From Streptomyces sp. WZ-12 (GTDB taxonomy: Bacteria > Actinomycetota > Actinomycetes > Streptomycetales > Streptomycetaceae), in assembly GCF_028898845.1 (NCBI RefSeq), contig NZ_CP118574.1:8295001-8359000 (forward strand): 64,000 nt of DNA, in the 5' to 3' direction. Positions 33,858 through 43,838 of this stretch are shown piece by piece (the stretch's first letter is position 1; each line of letters begins with the position of its first letter). A program made the position numbers and the translations under genes. The notes below the pieces were generated by a model. It saw nothing but the letters and a program-made list of their open reading frames with translations. It was not told the DNA's origin and did not search any database.

Positions 33858-36800
33858 TCAGCGGCCTTCGAGGTCTGTGTCCGTGCCCGGCGCCTTGGTT
33901 TCCGCCTGGAGAATCCCGGGAGGAATGCCCCAGTCAGGCGGGGCGGTTGGGGCCCCCGTGCTCGCCGTCGGTTCGGTAGCCAGCGTCGAGGAGACGTCCG
34001 CGGCACGGCCGCGCGGCTCGGGCGCGTGCGCGCCGATCCGCCGGAAGACGGGGTGACCGGTGGCCGCTCCGTGGTTCTGCCGGCTCTGGTCCGGACCCCA
34101 CTGACCGTCCGGCAGCCGTTCCCCTGCCCGTTCCCGTTCCGGCCACCGGTTGCTCTGGTTCCCCGGAACGGTCCCGGGCCGGGGCGGTGCGAACGGCATC
34201 AGGGCCCAGGCGCAGGGCAGCGCATCGGGCATCGAGAGCCGGGCGGCTCCACCGTGTTGGACGGTGGTGAGGTCGGTGGACGTGGTGGTCGTGGTGTCGG
34301 TACGGCGGTTGGTGTGGGGGTCGGCATGAACGGGGGCCGTGTGGTGGGGAGTTGTGGCGGGGAGAAGGGGCGCCGGGGTTGACGGCCGCCAGGGCTTCGG
34401 AGCGGAGAGCGCGTCACCCGCAGGCACGTGCCCCTCCGGTCGTGGTGTCGGGGGCGCGGCCGGGTCCGCAGTGACCGCAACGGCCTGGCGCGGCAGGTCG
34501 GTCGCTGCCTCAGCGGCAGCGGGGCCGGCCTGCTGACGCCGAGCCTTCGTCGGCACCGGAGTCCACGCGCTCGCGTCGCCCGATGTCGCCGAGCGCAGCG
34601 GTACTGGCTCTTGCCAAGGCGCCGCCGCACGACCGGGCCCCGCCACCGGCCGGGAATGCAGCGGCGCCGCTGGCGCACTGGCAGGCGGACGGACGCTGAC
34701 CTCTGCCGACTCCCCGACCTCACCGTGGGCCGTACGCCGAGGCGGTCGCGCTGCCTGCGCCGAGTCTGGGGGGCCAGGCTCGACGGTAGCTGGGGGCTTC
34801 GACGCACGGGACGCCCCCGCGTCGGTTCCTCGCGTTGACCGTGCCGAAGGGGTCTGCGGTGGGGTGTCTTGGCTCCCTGCGGGCGGGCGTTGATCCGGAG
34901 TGGTGTCGCCTGTGCCGTCGGTGGCACGCGGGTCGAGTCCGGCCTTGGCGGTGGCCGAGAGGACGCCCTGCCCGACCTGATGGGCCTCGGGTCGGTGCCG
35001 ATGACCCGGTCCCGTCCGCTCCTGTGCACTGGGGGCGTGAGCGAGGGAGTCGGCGCGCGGGGTGGCGCGCGCCTGGCTGGACCCAGACGGCCCGGCTTCA
35101 ACGAGCCCGGACGCGGCGGGGGTACGCCCCTCGGTGCGCGTGCCGGGGGCGGGTGTGGTGCGGGCGTCGGCTGGTGGCCGCCCGCGTGTGGCTCGGCCGG
35201 CGTTCGCACCGGACGACGGAGCCAGCGGCAGGCCGCCCGGGCCGCATGATGCGGGGCGGTGCACGTGGAGGGGCGCCGCTGCAGGGGCCCCCGCTGGCGA
35301 TGCGTACGGGGGTGTGGGCGCGGTGGGTTGCGTGCTGTCGCCGTTGACGTGGTGCGCAATGCCGGTGGCCCGGGGGAAATCCGGAGCCTGTGCGCGGTCG
35401 GTGCCTCGGCGAAGGCGCGTTCCGTGATCGGCCTCCGAACCTCGGGCCTCAGGAGTACCGGTTGAGGAAGGGTGTGCCTGTGCCGCCGGCACGGCGGTCC
35501 CGGAAGGCGTGCTGCTGTCGCGCCGGCCGCGTGGCGGGAGTTGAGGTTCGGCGTGCGTGCCATCCGGGGCGCGCCGGGCTTGGAACGGTCGCGTCCGCTG
35601 ACCGGGAGCCTCTGGGGCACGTCCCCGGGGCGCCCTGTCATGGGCGGCGGGAACGCCGTGGTGCTCGGGCGCGGTAGTCGAGTTGTCTGTGGAGAGTGGG
35701 TTGTCCTGTTGGCCGTCGGGAACGGCGCCCGTGTCCGGCGCGGTGCGAGCCGTCCCTGAATGCCGGTCAGGTCGCCCGGACTTCTTGGCGAGCGGGAGAC
35801 GTCGCGCGGCGTGGTCCGCGAGCTCCGGTGTCTGTGGGGGCGCGGCCTGGCCGTCCCTAGGTGCCTTGGACAGGCGGCCGGGCATGGCCGTCTCATCGGC
35901 GGCCGAAGCCGCACGGGTCGGGGCCGCGTTCGGGTTCTTGGCCCGAGTGGGTTGGGCCGCGGGTGAGGGACGGGCGTTGACGATTTCGGTGGCGCCGGTC
36001 ACCGGCTCAGACGTGCCGCTCAGGTGCGGGCCCGTGACCGATGCGTCGTCGGCCGTGGGCAGGTTCCGGGGCGTTACGGGATGTTGCTCGGCGCGCACCT
36101 GCGCCTGCTCGGCCGGCCGGGGACCGCGGTCGTGCGATGCCGCGGCATCCTGTGCAGGACGTGCCTTTGCCCCGGCAGGGCCCGCGCTGCGGGAGTTGTG
36201 CGTTCCGGGGTGCTGGATGAGGGGAAGCTGCTCCGGGGTCGGGCGCGCGGGCTGATCCGTGTGCAGAGGCACGTCCCGGCCTGCCGCCGGGGCGGGACCG
36301 ACCGCGACGGTGGTGGACGACCCCTCGCCGGAGGCGGCCGTATGCCATGTCTGCTCGGGGAAGCGGTCAGCCCCTCCAAGGGCCGGCTCGGTCGTGGTCG
36401 CGACGTGTGACGGGGCGCCGATGGCTGTGGCCCGGCTGTCGACGGCCTGTTCGTCGGGAGCCGTCGGTGCGGCACCGTTGGCCGACGTAGCGGGCTGCCG
36501 GTCGTCGAGTCGCGGCGCCGCTGCACGCGATTGCCCTCTCGTGGCAGGGGCGTGCACCGGGTGTTGGCCGACGGACGCGGGAGCGGAAGGGGGCGCGCTG
36601 CACGACTCGGCGACGTCTTGCGACGCGGCCGTGCTCGGGGCACTCGGGGAGATGGGGCGCGCGTCCAATGCGCCGCCTGCGGGAACGCCCGTGGTTTCGG
36701 GGGGAGTTGCGACGTCCGATGGCGTGGAGCCCTGCCGGTATGGGGGCATGGGGGTGCCAGCCAGGGCCTCTGTGGTACCGCTGGGTGGGCCGGCAGGGAT

Positions 36801-38426
36801 GCGCTTGCTGACTGTGGGGGCTTGCTCGTGGTCGTTCCGGTCGCCAGCGGCAACCGCGGTGCGGGCGGTGCGGGCGAGGTGCCGCTGGGCGCGCACCGGC
36901 TTCGACGCACTCGCACTCGTCGTCCGCTCCGGTGCCTGGTCGGGACGTTCGACCGTGTCCAGACGGGCAGGGGGTGCCGTATGACCGCGCACGGAAGCGG
37001 TTTCCGGGGAAGTCGCCCCCGGTGCGGTCGGCCGGGACTGTTGACTGCTCGCCGCGTCGGGCTCGGCTACCGGGCCGATGGATGCGGCGACTTGCCGGTC
37101 CCAGGCACGCGCGTGCTCAACGTGCGCTTGCCCCGTGGACGAGGCGGGCATACCGGGAGGGTTGGGGGACGCGGCTCGCTGGGGCGCCCGAGGCGCCGGG
37201 TGCGCCGATGCCGTGACCCGTCGCGGTGCCGCGGCTGCGGACGCCTCGGTGGGACCCGGGGTGTCGGCCGCTGCCGCAAGGCCGGCGGCGGCCGTTCCGG
37301 TCACCGGCTCCTCGGCACGGGCCCGGGACGGTTCTCCGGTCCCTACCGGCGCCGGGGTGGAGGCCGCGTCGCGTGCCGGGGAACCGGGCGGGTGTGCGGC
37401 CGTCGAGGCGGTTCGGGACGGCGTCAGGTCGGGCGTGGACGGGGCGGCGTTGGCGAACGTTGGACCGTCGACAACAGCGATGGATTCGACTGCCGTCGAT
37501 TCCGAAATCGGTTCCGGCTGCGGAGCGGGCGGCAACTGCCGCCCCTCTGACGGCTGCGCCGGCCCGGTCCTGCGATGTCTGCGTAGCCGAGGGGCGAGTG
37601 TGGTCCGGGCCCAGCGCATGAGCGGCTGTCGGGTACCCGGCGTCCACACTGCGCCGGCGGCGGGGGAGGGCGAGGACGAAGGAAGGGGAGACGGAGCGGG
37701 GTGTACCTCGTTGAGACATTCAACTGGCTGATTGGGCAACGGTGTTGTCGTGGTCGATCGTGCGAGGAGGTCCGGAACGCGGGGCTCCCGAGACGGGGAG
37801 ACGAAGGCCGGGGCGCTTGTTGCCTCCTCTCGTTGGACACCGCCCTCGACGGCCGCGAGCGGGGTTTCCCCGGGCAGCACCGGGGCGGAGTCGTCATGCC
37901 CCGCGGGACGACGGGATGGACGAGAGCTCTTGCCACCGGGCCTGAACCGACGACGTCGGCCTCGCACGCCCGGCTCCGGACGGCTCTCCGCGGAGCGTAC
38001 GGTCGTCGCGGAAGCCGGATCGGCCCCGGCCTCCCCCGCCTCCCCGGACTCCTCCTCCCGCCGCGGCCGCCAGTACAGTTGGGCTGCCGGATGGCGCGTG
38101 CGGAGCCCCGTCGTGTCCCACAGCCCTGCCGCTGCCCGGAGTGCTCTTGGCGGATTGGTGTCGATCAGCGTGGTCAGCTCACCGGCGATCCGGTGGTCCT
38201 GCCAGGCGACCAGGTGCTCGACTGTCCGCCGGACCCCGGTGATCGTGCCCAACTCGCCTGCACTGACCGGACAGATCGGCTCAGGCAGCATCACCGGGGG
38301 TGTTGGTTGCTCCGCGGCACCGGCCGTCACCTGGGCTGCGTGCACCGCGCCGGTGTCGGCCGGCACGGCCGTCGCTCGGGCCCCGCCCGTAGCCCGGTCG
38401 TTCGACCGGAAGAACCGGTGCGGCAT
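33858..38426 (-). CDS. Large disordered protein in the tape-measure slot of the CIS operon
   Basis: The 1522-residue product starts at ATG 38426, five bases after the upstream stop. Residues 1-130 look folded (ICPVSAGELGTITGVRRTVE, DTNPPRALRAAAGLWDTTGL). The remaining 1390 are low-complexity Pro/Ala/Thr/Ser/Arg sequence without transmembrane helices. It lies between the chaperone-like genes and the second tube gene, where a tape-measure protein belongs. Unlike ordinary tape measures it shows no long coiled coil. The open frame is unbroken over 4.6 kb, so it is under selection to stay open. Antisense and other-frame readings here are shadows. It may instead be a scaffold. Confidence 0.6.
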   Translation of the reverse strand: MPHRFFRSNDRATGGARATAVPADTGAVHAAQVTAGAAEQPTPPVMLPEPICPVSAGELGTITGVRRTVEHLVAWQDHRIAGELTTLIDTNPPRALRAAAGLWDTTGLRTRHPAAQLYWRPRREEESGEAGEAGADPASATTVRSAESRPEPGVRGRRRRFRPGGKSSRPSRRPAGHDDSAPVLPGETPLAAVEGGVQREEATSAPAFVSPSREPRVPDLLARSTTTTPLPNQPVECLNEVHPAPSPLPSSSPSPAAGAVWTPGTRQPLMRWARTTLAPRLRRHRRTGPAQPSEGRQLPPAPQPEPISESTAVESIAVVDGPTFANAAPSTPDLTPSRTASTAAHPPGSPARDAASTPAPVGTGEPSRARAEEPVTGTAAAGLAAAADTPGPTEASAAAAPRRVTASAHPAPRAPQRAASPNPPGMPASSTGQAHVEHARAWDRQVAASIGPVAEPDAASSQQSRPTAPGATSPETASVRGHTAPPARLDTVERPDQAPERTTSASASKPVRAQRHLARTARTAVAAGDRNDHEQAPTVSKRIPAGPPSGTTEALAGTPMPPYRQGSTPSDVATPPETTGVPAGGALDARPISPSAPSTAASQDVAESCSAPPSAPASVGQHPVHAPATRGQSRAAAPRLDDRQPATSANGAAPTAPDEQAVDSRATAIGAPSHVATTTEPALGGADRFPEQTWHTAASGEGSSTTVAVGPAPAAGRDVPLHTDQPARPTPEQLPLIQHPGTHNSRSAGPAGAKARPAQDAAASHDRGPRPAEQAQVRAEQHPVTPRNLPTADDASVTGPHLSGTSEPVTGATEIVNARPSPAAQPTRAKNPNAAPTRAASAADETAMPGRLSKAPRDGQAAPPQTPELADHAARRLPLAKKSGRPDRHSGTARTAPDTGAVPDGQQDNPLSTDNSTTAPEHHGVPAAHDRAPRGRAPEAPGQRTRPFQARRAPDGTHAEPQLPPRGRRDSSTPSGTAVPAAQAHPSSTGTPEARGSEADHGTRLRRGTDRAQAPDFPRATGIAHHVNGDSTQPTAPTPPYASPAGAPAAAPLHVHRPASCGPGGLPLAPSSGANAGRATRGRPPADARTTPAPGTRTEGRTPAASGLVEAGPSGSSQARATPRADSLAHAPSAQERTGPGHRHRPEAHQVGQGVLSATAKAGLDPRATDGTGDTTPDQRPPAGSQDTPPQTPSARSTRGTDAGASRASKPPATVEPGPPDSAQAARPPRRTAHGEVGESAEVSVRPPASAPAAPLHSRPVAGPGRAAAPWQEPVPLRSATSGDASAWTPVPTKARRQQAGPAAAEAATDLPRQAVAVTADPAAPPTPRPEGHVPAGDALSAPKPWRPSTPAPLLPATTPHHTAPVHADPHTNRRTDTTTTTSTDLTTVQHGGAARLSMPDALPCAWALMPFAPPRPGTVPGNQSNRWPERERAGERLPDGQWGPDQSRQNHGAATGHPVFRRIGAHAPEPRGRAADVSSTLATEPTASTGAPTAPPDWGIPPGILQAETKAPGTDTDLEGR

Positions 38427-38431
38427 CGTCC

Positions 38432-38593
38432 TCAAGTCCCCTCCGCAAGACGTTGGTTGATGGTGGCGATCTGACTGAGGTAGCTGCGCCGCTCGACGTG
38501 GTCCAGGTCGAGCAACTCGCCGTGTGGCCAGTGGAAGTGGTAGGCGATGTACGCGATCTCGGAGCGCAGGTCCTTGGCCGCGTACGTTGTCAT
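38432..38593 (-). CDS. Small DUF6760-like CIS protein
   Basis: A 53-residue protein starting MTTYAAKDLRSEIAYIAYHF, with HWPHGELLDLDHVERRSYLS. Small proteins with this HWP..ELL..DHxERRxYL pattern are a standard part of Streptomyces and related CIS clusters (DUF6760). The ATG at 38593 overlaps the preceding stop by four bases (ATGA), so it is coupled to the chaperone gene. Function unknown; its position suggests help with tube or baseplate assembly. Confidence 0.8.
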   Translation of the reverse strand: MTTYAAKDLRSEIAYIAYHFHWPHGELLDLDHVERRSYLSQIATINQRLAEGT

Positions 38594-39063
38594 TCCCCCA
38601 GGCGGCTCCCCATGTCCACGTCGAACTCGTGGTGGCACTCGGGGCACACCGTTGACGCGAGCGCCGTGCCATCGGTGTTGATCTTGCTGTAGAACTTCTG
38701 CAGGAAGGCGAGGTCCACGGCGAAGAACTGCTCGACGACGTCGGCGTCGACGTTCGTCAGCGTGCCGAGCCGGGTGATCAGTCGGCCCAACAACACCACT
38801 GACAGATAGGCCGGGTTCTCGCGGACCCGCATGTCGCTGAGCGGGATGAGCTCGTCGCGGGCCGTCGAGAGGCGCATGGTGCCCTCGCGATGGACCACTC
38901 CCTGCTTGTCCACGTAGCCGCGTGGCAGGGTGAAGGGGAATTCCGTGCGGAGGGGCGCAGGATTGCGCTCGGGTCCTGCGCCCCCGCTCACGGGCGTGGG
39001 CGCGTTGGCCGAGAGTCCTGACGGGGATGTCTGCGGCCCTTCAGCCACGCGCCCGCGCCTCAC
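38590..39063 (-). CDS. T4-type baseplate hub assembly chaperone-like protein
   Basis: The 157-residue product starts at a GTG that overlaps the tube stop codon by four bases (GTGA). After 35 disordered residues comes the conserved core: FPFTLPRGYVDKQGVVHREG, MRLSTARDELIPLSDMRVRE, NPAYLSVVLLGRLITRLGTL. This pattern belongs to the T4 family baseplate hub assembly chaperones found in CIS clusters. Near the C terminus is a Cys-x2-Cys pair (CPECH) that may bind zinc. It sits between tube and DUF6760 genes. Confidence 0.8.
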   Translation of the reverse strand: MRRGRVAEGPQTSPSGLSANAPTPVSGGAGPERNPAPLRTEFPFTLPRGYVDKQGVVHREGTMRLSTARDELIPLSDMRVRENPAYLSVVLLGRLITRLGTLTNVDADVVEQFFAVDLAFLQKFYSKINTDGTALASTVCPECHHEFDVDMGSRLGE

Positions 39064-39509
39064 GAGATCTTGACCTCGTCGCACTCAAGGACGAACGTCT
39101 CGTCCACCGGGTTCTCGTTGGTGACGTCGAGGTCCCCGGGCGTCCAGGAGCTCACCCATGCGCCGACCAGGTTGACGGTGATCTTGTCGCTGCCCTTGTC
39201 GGCCGGGGCGAACACGATGCTGGCGTTCACCTTCTCGCAGTTGGCCGGGTCCGTCGCCGCGTTCTTCAACCAGGCGGTGAGCTTGTCGCTCTTCGCCATG
39301 CCCCGAACGAGCGTGATGCTCGGGGGAGTCAGGCTGCCGGCGTACTTCTGCGTCTTGATCTGGCCCTGGCCGTTCGTGGTCTTCACGAGGACGGGCTCGA
39401 CCCGAATCTGCAACCCCGAGACCCGCTTGAGGGTTTCGAGCTGGACGCCGTCCATCTGGAACGTGAAGGAACCGGTCCGGAAGATGTGACCGTTGTTCTC
39501 AGCGGGCAT
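39060..39509 (-). CDS. cis1: Main inner tube protein (Cis1-like)
   Basis: The 149-residue gp19-type tube protein begins MPAENNGHIFRTGSFTFQMD and contains VQLETLKRVSGLQIRVEPVL and ITLVRGMAKSDKLTAWLKNA, closing with a beta strand (NPVDETFVLECDEVKI). Hexamers of this protein stack to form the inner tube that carries effectors. The gene follows the sheath gene by 48 bases, as in other systems of this class, and shares four bases with the next gene. Confidence 0.9.
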   Translation of the reverse strand: MPAENNGHIFRTGSFTFQMDGVQLETLKRVSGLQIRVEPVLVKTTNGQGQIKTQKYAGSLTPPSITLVRGMAKSDKLTAWLKNAATDPANCEKVNASIVFAPADKGSDKITVNLVGAWVSSWTPGDLDVTNENPVDETFVLECDEVKIS

Positions 39510-39557
39510 GGAAATTACTCTCGCTTTCCGTCAGGGATTGGTTGGGCGTGAGGTGGA

Positions 39558-41189
39558 CTACTCGCCGGAGGAACCCGACGCCGAATCCTGTGCGATGCGG
39601 AACACCACGAACTCGGCCGGCTTCACGGGCGCCACACCGATCTCGCAGATGATCTGCCCCGCGTCGATGACCTCGGGCGGGTTGGTCTCCGCATCGCACT
39701 TGACGTAGAAGGCCTCTTCGGGCGTGCTGCCGAAGAGGGCACCGCTGCGCCATTCGTTGGTGAGGAACGCGGTGATGTTGCGACGCACCGTGGCCCACAG
39801 CCGCTCGTCATTGGGCTCGAAGACCACCCACTGCGAGCCGAGGTAGACCGACTCCTCCAGGTAGTTGAAGAGGCGTCGGACGTTCAGGTAACGCCAGGCC
39901 GGATCGCTGGACAGGGTGCGCGCGCCCCACACGCGGATGCCGCGTCCGGGGAAGCTGCGGATGCAGTTGACGCCCGCGGGGTTGAGCTGCTCCTGCTCGC
40001 CCTTGGTGACCTGGACGCCCAAGTCGAGGGCACCGCGCACCACCTCGTTGGCGGGAGCCTTGTGCACGCCGCGGGCCTCGTCGTTCCGGGCCCACAGTCC
40101 CGCGACATGGCCGGACGGAGGCATCAGGAAGCCCTTGCCGGAGACCGGGTCGGCGACCTGGACCCACGGGTAGTACAGGGCGGCGTACTTGGAGTCGAAG
40201 CCCGCTTCGTTCTGGCGCCACTCGTACACCTCGGACGGGCCCATGTCCGGCAGCGGGTCGAGGATGGCCATCCGGTTGGCCATGTTCTCGCAGTGGTTGA
40301 TCATGGCGAGCTGGATGGCCTTGACCTGCTCGCGGCTGACCGCACCGCGCTCGTACGCCGCCATCAGGTCGGGGGCGACGACCATGGTCACGTCGTCGAT
40401 GGCTTCCAGGCCCGACAGCCCCGAGCGGTCGTTGACCTTGCCGACGTAGCGGCCGACCACGTCCTGGGTGGCGACCCCGGCCGCGGCGGGTTCGGCGGGC
40501 AGCGCCAGGGTGGTGGAGTCGGGCAGCGCCAACGCCGCGCCGGTGGTCCTGGCCTCGTCCACGGTCACGAACTTGGAGCGTTCCTTGACCTGGGTCACCA
40601 CGTAGACGGGCGACGCCTTGTCGGCGGAGACGTCGAAGGTCTCGGCGGTCGTGCCGTCCACCTTCACCGCGAAGGTGAAGAGATCACCGGCGGCGGTGTC
40701 CGGTGCGCCGTCGTCACCGTCCTTGGACGCCGCCTTCGCCTTGTCCGCGGCGCTGGTCGCCCCCGCGGCCCGCTTAGCCTTCGGGTCGGCCGGCTTGCGC
40801 TGCACATCGACCGAGAGATCGCGTCCGGCGGCGGCCGGCAGGGCTGCCACCCGGAAACCGCCGAGCACTTGGGCGGGGGCGGCGCTCACGGATGCGGAGC
40901 CCTCGACGGCGTCGCCGCCCGCCGACTGACCGCCGACCCGCACGACGTAGCAGGTGCCACCGCCATTGGCGAAGTAGCCGTAGACGGAGTGCGCCAGATA
41001 GGAGTCTTCCTGGAAGTCACCGAAATTCTTGGCGAACTGGCTCCAGTTGGTGATGCGAACAGGCTCGTTGAGCGGCCCCTGTTCGGCGAAGCCGACGAAC
41101 GCGGCAACCGCGGTGGCCACGCCTTCCACCGGCCGGGAGCCGCCTTCGGTCTCTTCAACGAACACACCTGGAGACAGATAGGTAGCCAT
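39558..41189 (-). CDS. cis2: Contractile sheath protein (Cis2-like)
   Basis: The 543-residue sheath protein opens MATYLSPGVFVEETEGGSRP and ends with the conserved sheath core: WRYLNVRRLFNYLEESVYLG, WVVFEPNDERLWATVRRNIT, TNEWRSGALFGSTPEEAFYV. A variable, Lys/Asp-rich insertion (about residues 110-240) forms the surface domain. Only one sheath gene is present, while AFP-type systems usually have three. It is the first gene of the left-reading operon, preceded by an AAGGAG ribosome site. Contraction of this sheath drives the tube through the target membrane. Confidence 0.95.
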   Translation of the reverse strand: MATYLSPGVFVEETEGGSRPVEGVATAVAAFVGFAEQGPLNEPVRITNWSQFAKNFGDFQEDSYLAHSVYGYFANGGGTCYVVRVGGQSAGGDAVEGSASVSAAPAQVLGGFRVAALPAAAGRDLSVDVQRKPADPKAKRAAGATSAADKAKAASKDGDDGAPDTAAGDLFTFAVKVDGTTAETFDVSADKASPVYVVTQVKERSKFVTVDEARTTGAALALPDSTTLALPAEPAAAGVATQDVVGRYVGKVNDRSGLSGLEAIDDVTMVVAPDLMAAYERGAVSREQVKAIQLAMINHCENMANRMAILDPLPDMGPSEVYEWRQNEAGFDSKYAALYYPWVQVADPVSGKGFLMPPSGHVAGLWARNDEARGVHKAPANEVVRGALDLGVQVTKGEQEQLNPAGVNCIRSFPGRGIRVWGARTLSSDPAWRYLNVRRLFNYLEESVYLGSQWVVFEPNDERLWATVRRNITAFLTNEWRSGALFGSTPEEAFYVKCDAETNPPEVIDAGQIICEIGVAPVKPAEFVVFRIAQDSASGSSGE

Positions 41190-41636
41190 CCAGCGCTCCT
41201 TCTCGTGAGTTGTCCCGATGGGGAATCGATATCGCGTCCCGCGCTTTCCTCAGGTCCCTCCGGAAACCTTCCGTAGGGAAAGGGGGAGTGCGGGTCATCC
41301 GCCAGTGCTGGGGAATAGATGTCTCTTACCGTGCGGCGGGCTCATTGCCGGGCTTGAGCAGCGGATTCTGATGAGGATCATCGTCGCTGCCTCAGCACCG
41401 TGTCAATCGAATGTGGCGTTCCTGGGAGATCCCCCGTCATGTGTCATCCGTGGTCCGTGACCGGTCCACTTTTGGCCGACGGGAAAGCGTGCGATGCGGA
41501 AGGCGGTTGAATGTTGGAGGGTCAACTAAGGGAAAAATCAATCGACTTTCTGCCTCGGTGCGGATGCCGGTCGGCTCGGAGAATGGCTGGTGTACGCGCG
41601 AGTGCGCACTGGTGATGGAGCTTGAGGAGGACGGCG
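41190..41636. other. Divergent control region between sheath and clpB-like genes
   Basis: This 447-bp stretch holds no gene. It must carry the promoter of the CIS operon to the left and of the clpB-like gene to the right. A small inverted repeat (GTTGA-N11-TCAAC at 41506-41526) is visible. No HspR-type site (CTTGAGT-N7-ACTCAAG) was found, though a half-site-like CTTGAG is at 41620. Confidence 0.5.
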
Positions 41637-43838
41637 ATGGTCACCCCCGATCCGGAGGGCACGTACAAGGCGTTGGAGAAGTTCGGTACGGATTTCACTG
41701 CGGCGGCTCGTGAGGGCAAGTTGGATCCGGTGATTGGGCGGGATCAGGAGATTCGGCGGGTGGTGCAGGTGTTGTCCCGTCGTACGAAGAACAATCCGGT
41801 GTTGATTGGTGAGCCGGGTGTGGGCAAGACCGCGGTGGTGGAGGGGTTGGCGCAGCGGATTGTGAAGGGGGATGTGCCGGAGTCGTTGCGTGACAAGCGG
41901 TTGGTTGCGTTGGATTTGGGGGCGATGGTTGCGGGGGCGAAGTATCGGGGTGAGTTTGAGGAGCGGTTGAAGACCGTTTTGGCGGAGATCAAGGCCAGTG
42001 ATGGGCAGGTGATCACGTTCATTGATGAGTTGCACACGGTGGTTGGTGCGGGTGCTGGTGGGGATTCGGCGATGGATGCGGGCAACATGCTCAAGCCGAT
42101 GCTGGCGCGGGGTGAGTTGCGGATGGTGGGTGCGACGACGCTGGATGAGTACCGCGAGCGGATCGAGAAGGATCCGGCGTTGGAGCGGCGTTTTCAGCAG
42201 GTGTTGGTGGCGGAGCCGACCGTTGAGGACACGGTGGCGATCCTGCGGGGGTTGAAGGGGCGTTACGAGGCGCACCACAAGGTGCAGATCGCCGATTCGG
42301 CGTTGGTGGCCGCGGCCACCCTCTCCGACCGCTACATCACCTCCCGTTTCCTGCCGGACAAGGCCATCGACCTGGTCGATGAGGCGGCTTCCCGGCTGCG
42401 GATGGAGATCGACTCCTCGCCGGTGGAGATCGACGAACTCCAGCGCTCGGTGGACCGGTTGAAGATGGAGGAGCTGGCGCTCAAGAACGAGACCGACGCC
42501 GGCTCGGTGGCGCGGCTGGAGAAGCTGCGCAAGGACCTGGCGGACAAGGAGGAGGAGCTGCGTGGGCTGACCGCGCGGTGGGAGAAGGAGAAGCAGTCCC
42601 TCAACCGCGTCGGTGAGCTCAAGGAGCGGCTGGACGAGTTGCGGGGGCAGGCGGAGCGGGCCCAGCGCGACGGCGACTTCGACACCGCCTCCCAACTGCT
42701 CTATGGCGAGATCCCGGGCCTGGAGCGGGAGTTGGCGCAGGCCGCGCAGGCGGAGGCCGAGCAGGAGGCGGCCAAGGAGTCGATGGTCAAGGAGGAGGTC
42801 GGCCCGGACGACATCGCCGACGTGGTCGGCTCCTGGACCGGCATCCCCGCCGGACGACTGCTGGAAGGCGAGAGCCACAAGCTGCTGCGCATGGAGGAGG
42901 AGCTGGGCAGGCGGCTGATCGGTCAGGGCGAGGCGGTCCGCGCGGTCTCCGACGCGGTGCGCCGCACCCGTGCGGGTATCGCTGATCCGGATCGGCCCAC
43001 CGGCTCCTTCCTCTTCCTTGGTCCCACCGGGGTGGGCAAGACCGAACTGGCCAAGGCGTTGGCCGACTTCCTCTTCGACGACGAGCGGGCGATGGTCCGC
43101 ATCGACATGTCGGAGTACGGCGAGAAGCACAGCGTGGCCCGCCTGGTGGGCGCGCCTCCTGGTTACGTTGGGTATGAGGAGGGTGGTCAGCTTACGGAGG
43201 CGGTACGTCGTCGTCCGTACAGTGTGGTGTTGCTCGATGAGGTGGAGAAGGCGCATCACGAGGTCTTCGACATCTTGTTGCAGGTGTTGGATGACGGTCG
43301 GCTCACGGATGGTCAGGGGCGCACCGTCGACTTCCGGAACACCATCCTCATCCTGACCTCCAACCTCGGCTCCGCTTTCCTGATGGATCCGTTGCTGAAG
43401 GAGGAGCAGAAGAGGGAGAAGGTGCTGGAGGCGGTGCGTGCCGCCTTCCGTCCGGAGTTCCTCAACCGGCTTGATGATCTGGTGGTGTTCCATCCGTTGG
43501 GCACTGATCAGCTTCAGCGGATCGCGCGGATTCAGTTGGACCACCTGCAGCGTCGCCTGGGCGACCGCCGGCTCACCCTGGACGTCACCGACCGCGCGCT
43601 GACCTGGCTCGCGGAGAACGGCAACGAGCCGTCGTACGGAGCCCGTCCGTTGCGCCGCCTGATCCAAACGGTGGTCGGTGACAGCCTCGCCCGCGCCATC
43701 CTCGCCAGGCAGATCGGCGAGGGCGACACTGTGCATCTTGACTCCCAGGGTGGTGAATTGCTGCTCCGCGCGGATGCGTTCCGCTCCTCAGGGGTGGGTC
43801 TTCGCGCAACGGGCAGCGAAGAACGGGGAAAGCCCTAG
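41637..43838 (+). CDS. clpB: ClpB-type disaggregase lacking the N domain
   Basis: A 733-residue double-AAA+ protein. AAA1 has Walker A GEPGVGKT and Walker [10 protein letters not shown] with pore loop KYRGEF. A middle coiled coil spans about residues 260-380. AAA2 has Walker A GPTGVGKT, Walker [12 protein letters not shown] and pore loop GYVG. Usual ClpB proteins have an extra N-terminal domain of about 140 residues; here it is missing, and the ATG with a GAGGAGG site at 41637 starts right at the linker to AAA1. The protein lacks the IGF/L loop of ClpC/ClpA. It is divergent from the sheath gene, so a role in handling contracted sheath, like ClpV in type VI systems, is possible but unproven. 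Confidence 0.88.
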   Translation: MVTPDPEGTYKALEKFGTDFTAAAREGKLDPVIGRDQEIRRVVQVLSRRTKNNPVLIGEPGVGKTAVVEGLAQRIVKGDVPESLRDKRLVALDLGAMVAGAKYRGEFEERLKTVLAEIKASDGQVITFIDELHTVVGAGAGGDSAMDAGNMLKPMLARGELRMVGATTLDEYRERIEKDPALERRFQQVLVAEPTVEDTVAILRGLKGRYEAHHKVQIADSALVAAATLSDRYITSRFLPDKAIDLVDEAASRLRMEIDSSPVEIDELQRSVDRLKMEELALKNETDAGSVARLEKLRKDLADKEEELRGLTARWEKEKQSLNRVGELKERLDELRGQAERAQRDGDFDTASQLLYGEIPGLERELAQAAQAEAEQEAAKESMVKEEVGPDDIADVVGSWTGIPAGRLLEGESHKLLRMEEELGRRLIGQGEAVRAVSDAVRRTRAGIADPDRPTGSFLFLGPTGVGKTELAKALADFLFDDERAMVRIDMSEYGEKHSVARLVGAPPGYVGYEEGGQLTEAVRRRPYSVVLLDEVEKAHHEVFDILLQVLDDGRLTDGQGRTVDFRNTILILTSNLGSAFLMDPLLKEEQKREKVLEAVRAAFRPEFLNRLDDLVVFHPLGTDQLQRIARIQLDHLQRRLGDRRLTLDVTDRALTWLAENGNEPSYGARPLRRLIQTVVGDSLARAILARQIGEGDTVHLDSQGGELLLRADAFRSSGVGLRATGSEERGKP

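Noticed and set aside
33934..37936. Many long open frames in other frames and on the + strand across the disordered CIS gene
   Set aside because: They arise from the high GC content of the 4.6-kb gene; none has a ribosome site or recognisable domain.
41500..41637. HspR/HAIR site for the clpB-like gene
   Set aside because: Only a CTTGAG half-site at 41620; no inverted repeat of the required form.
41538..43736. A 732-residue open frame on the - strand opposite the ClpB-like gene
   Set aside because: It is a shadow of the high-GC clpB reading; composition is Leu/Gln/Arg/His-rich with no domain.
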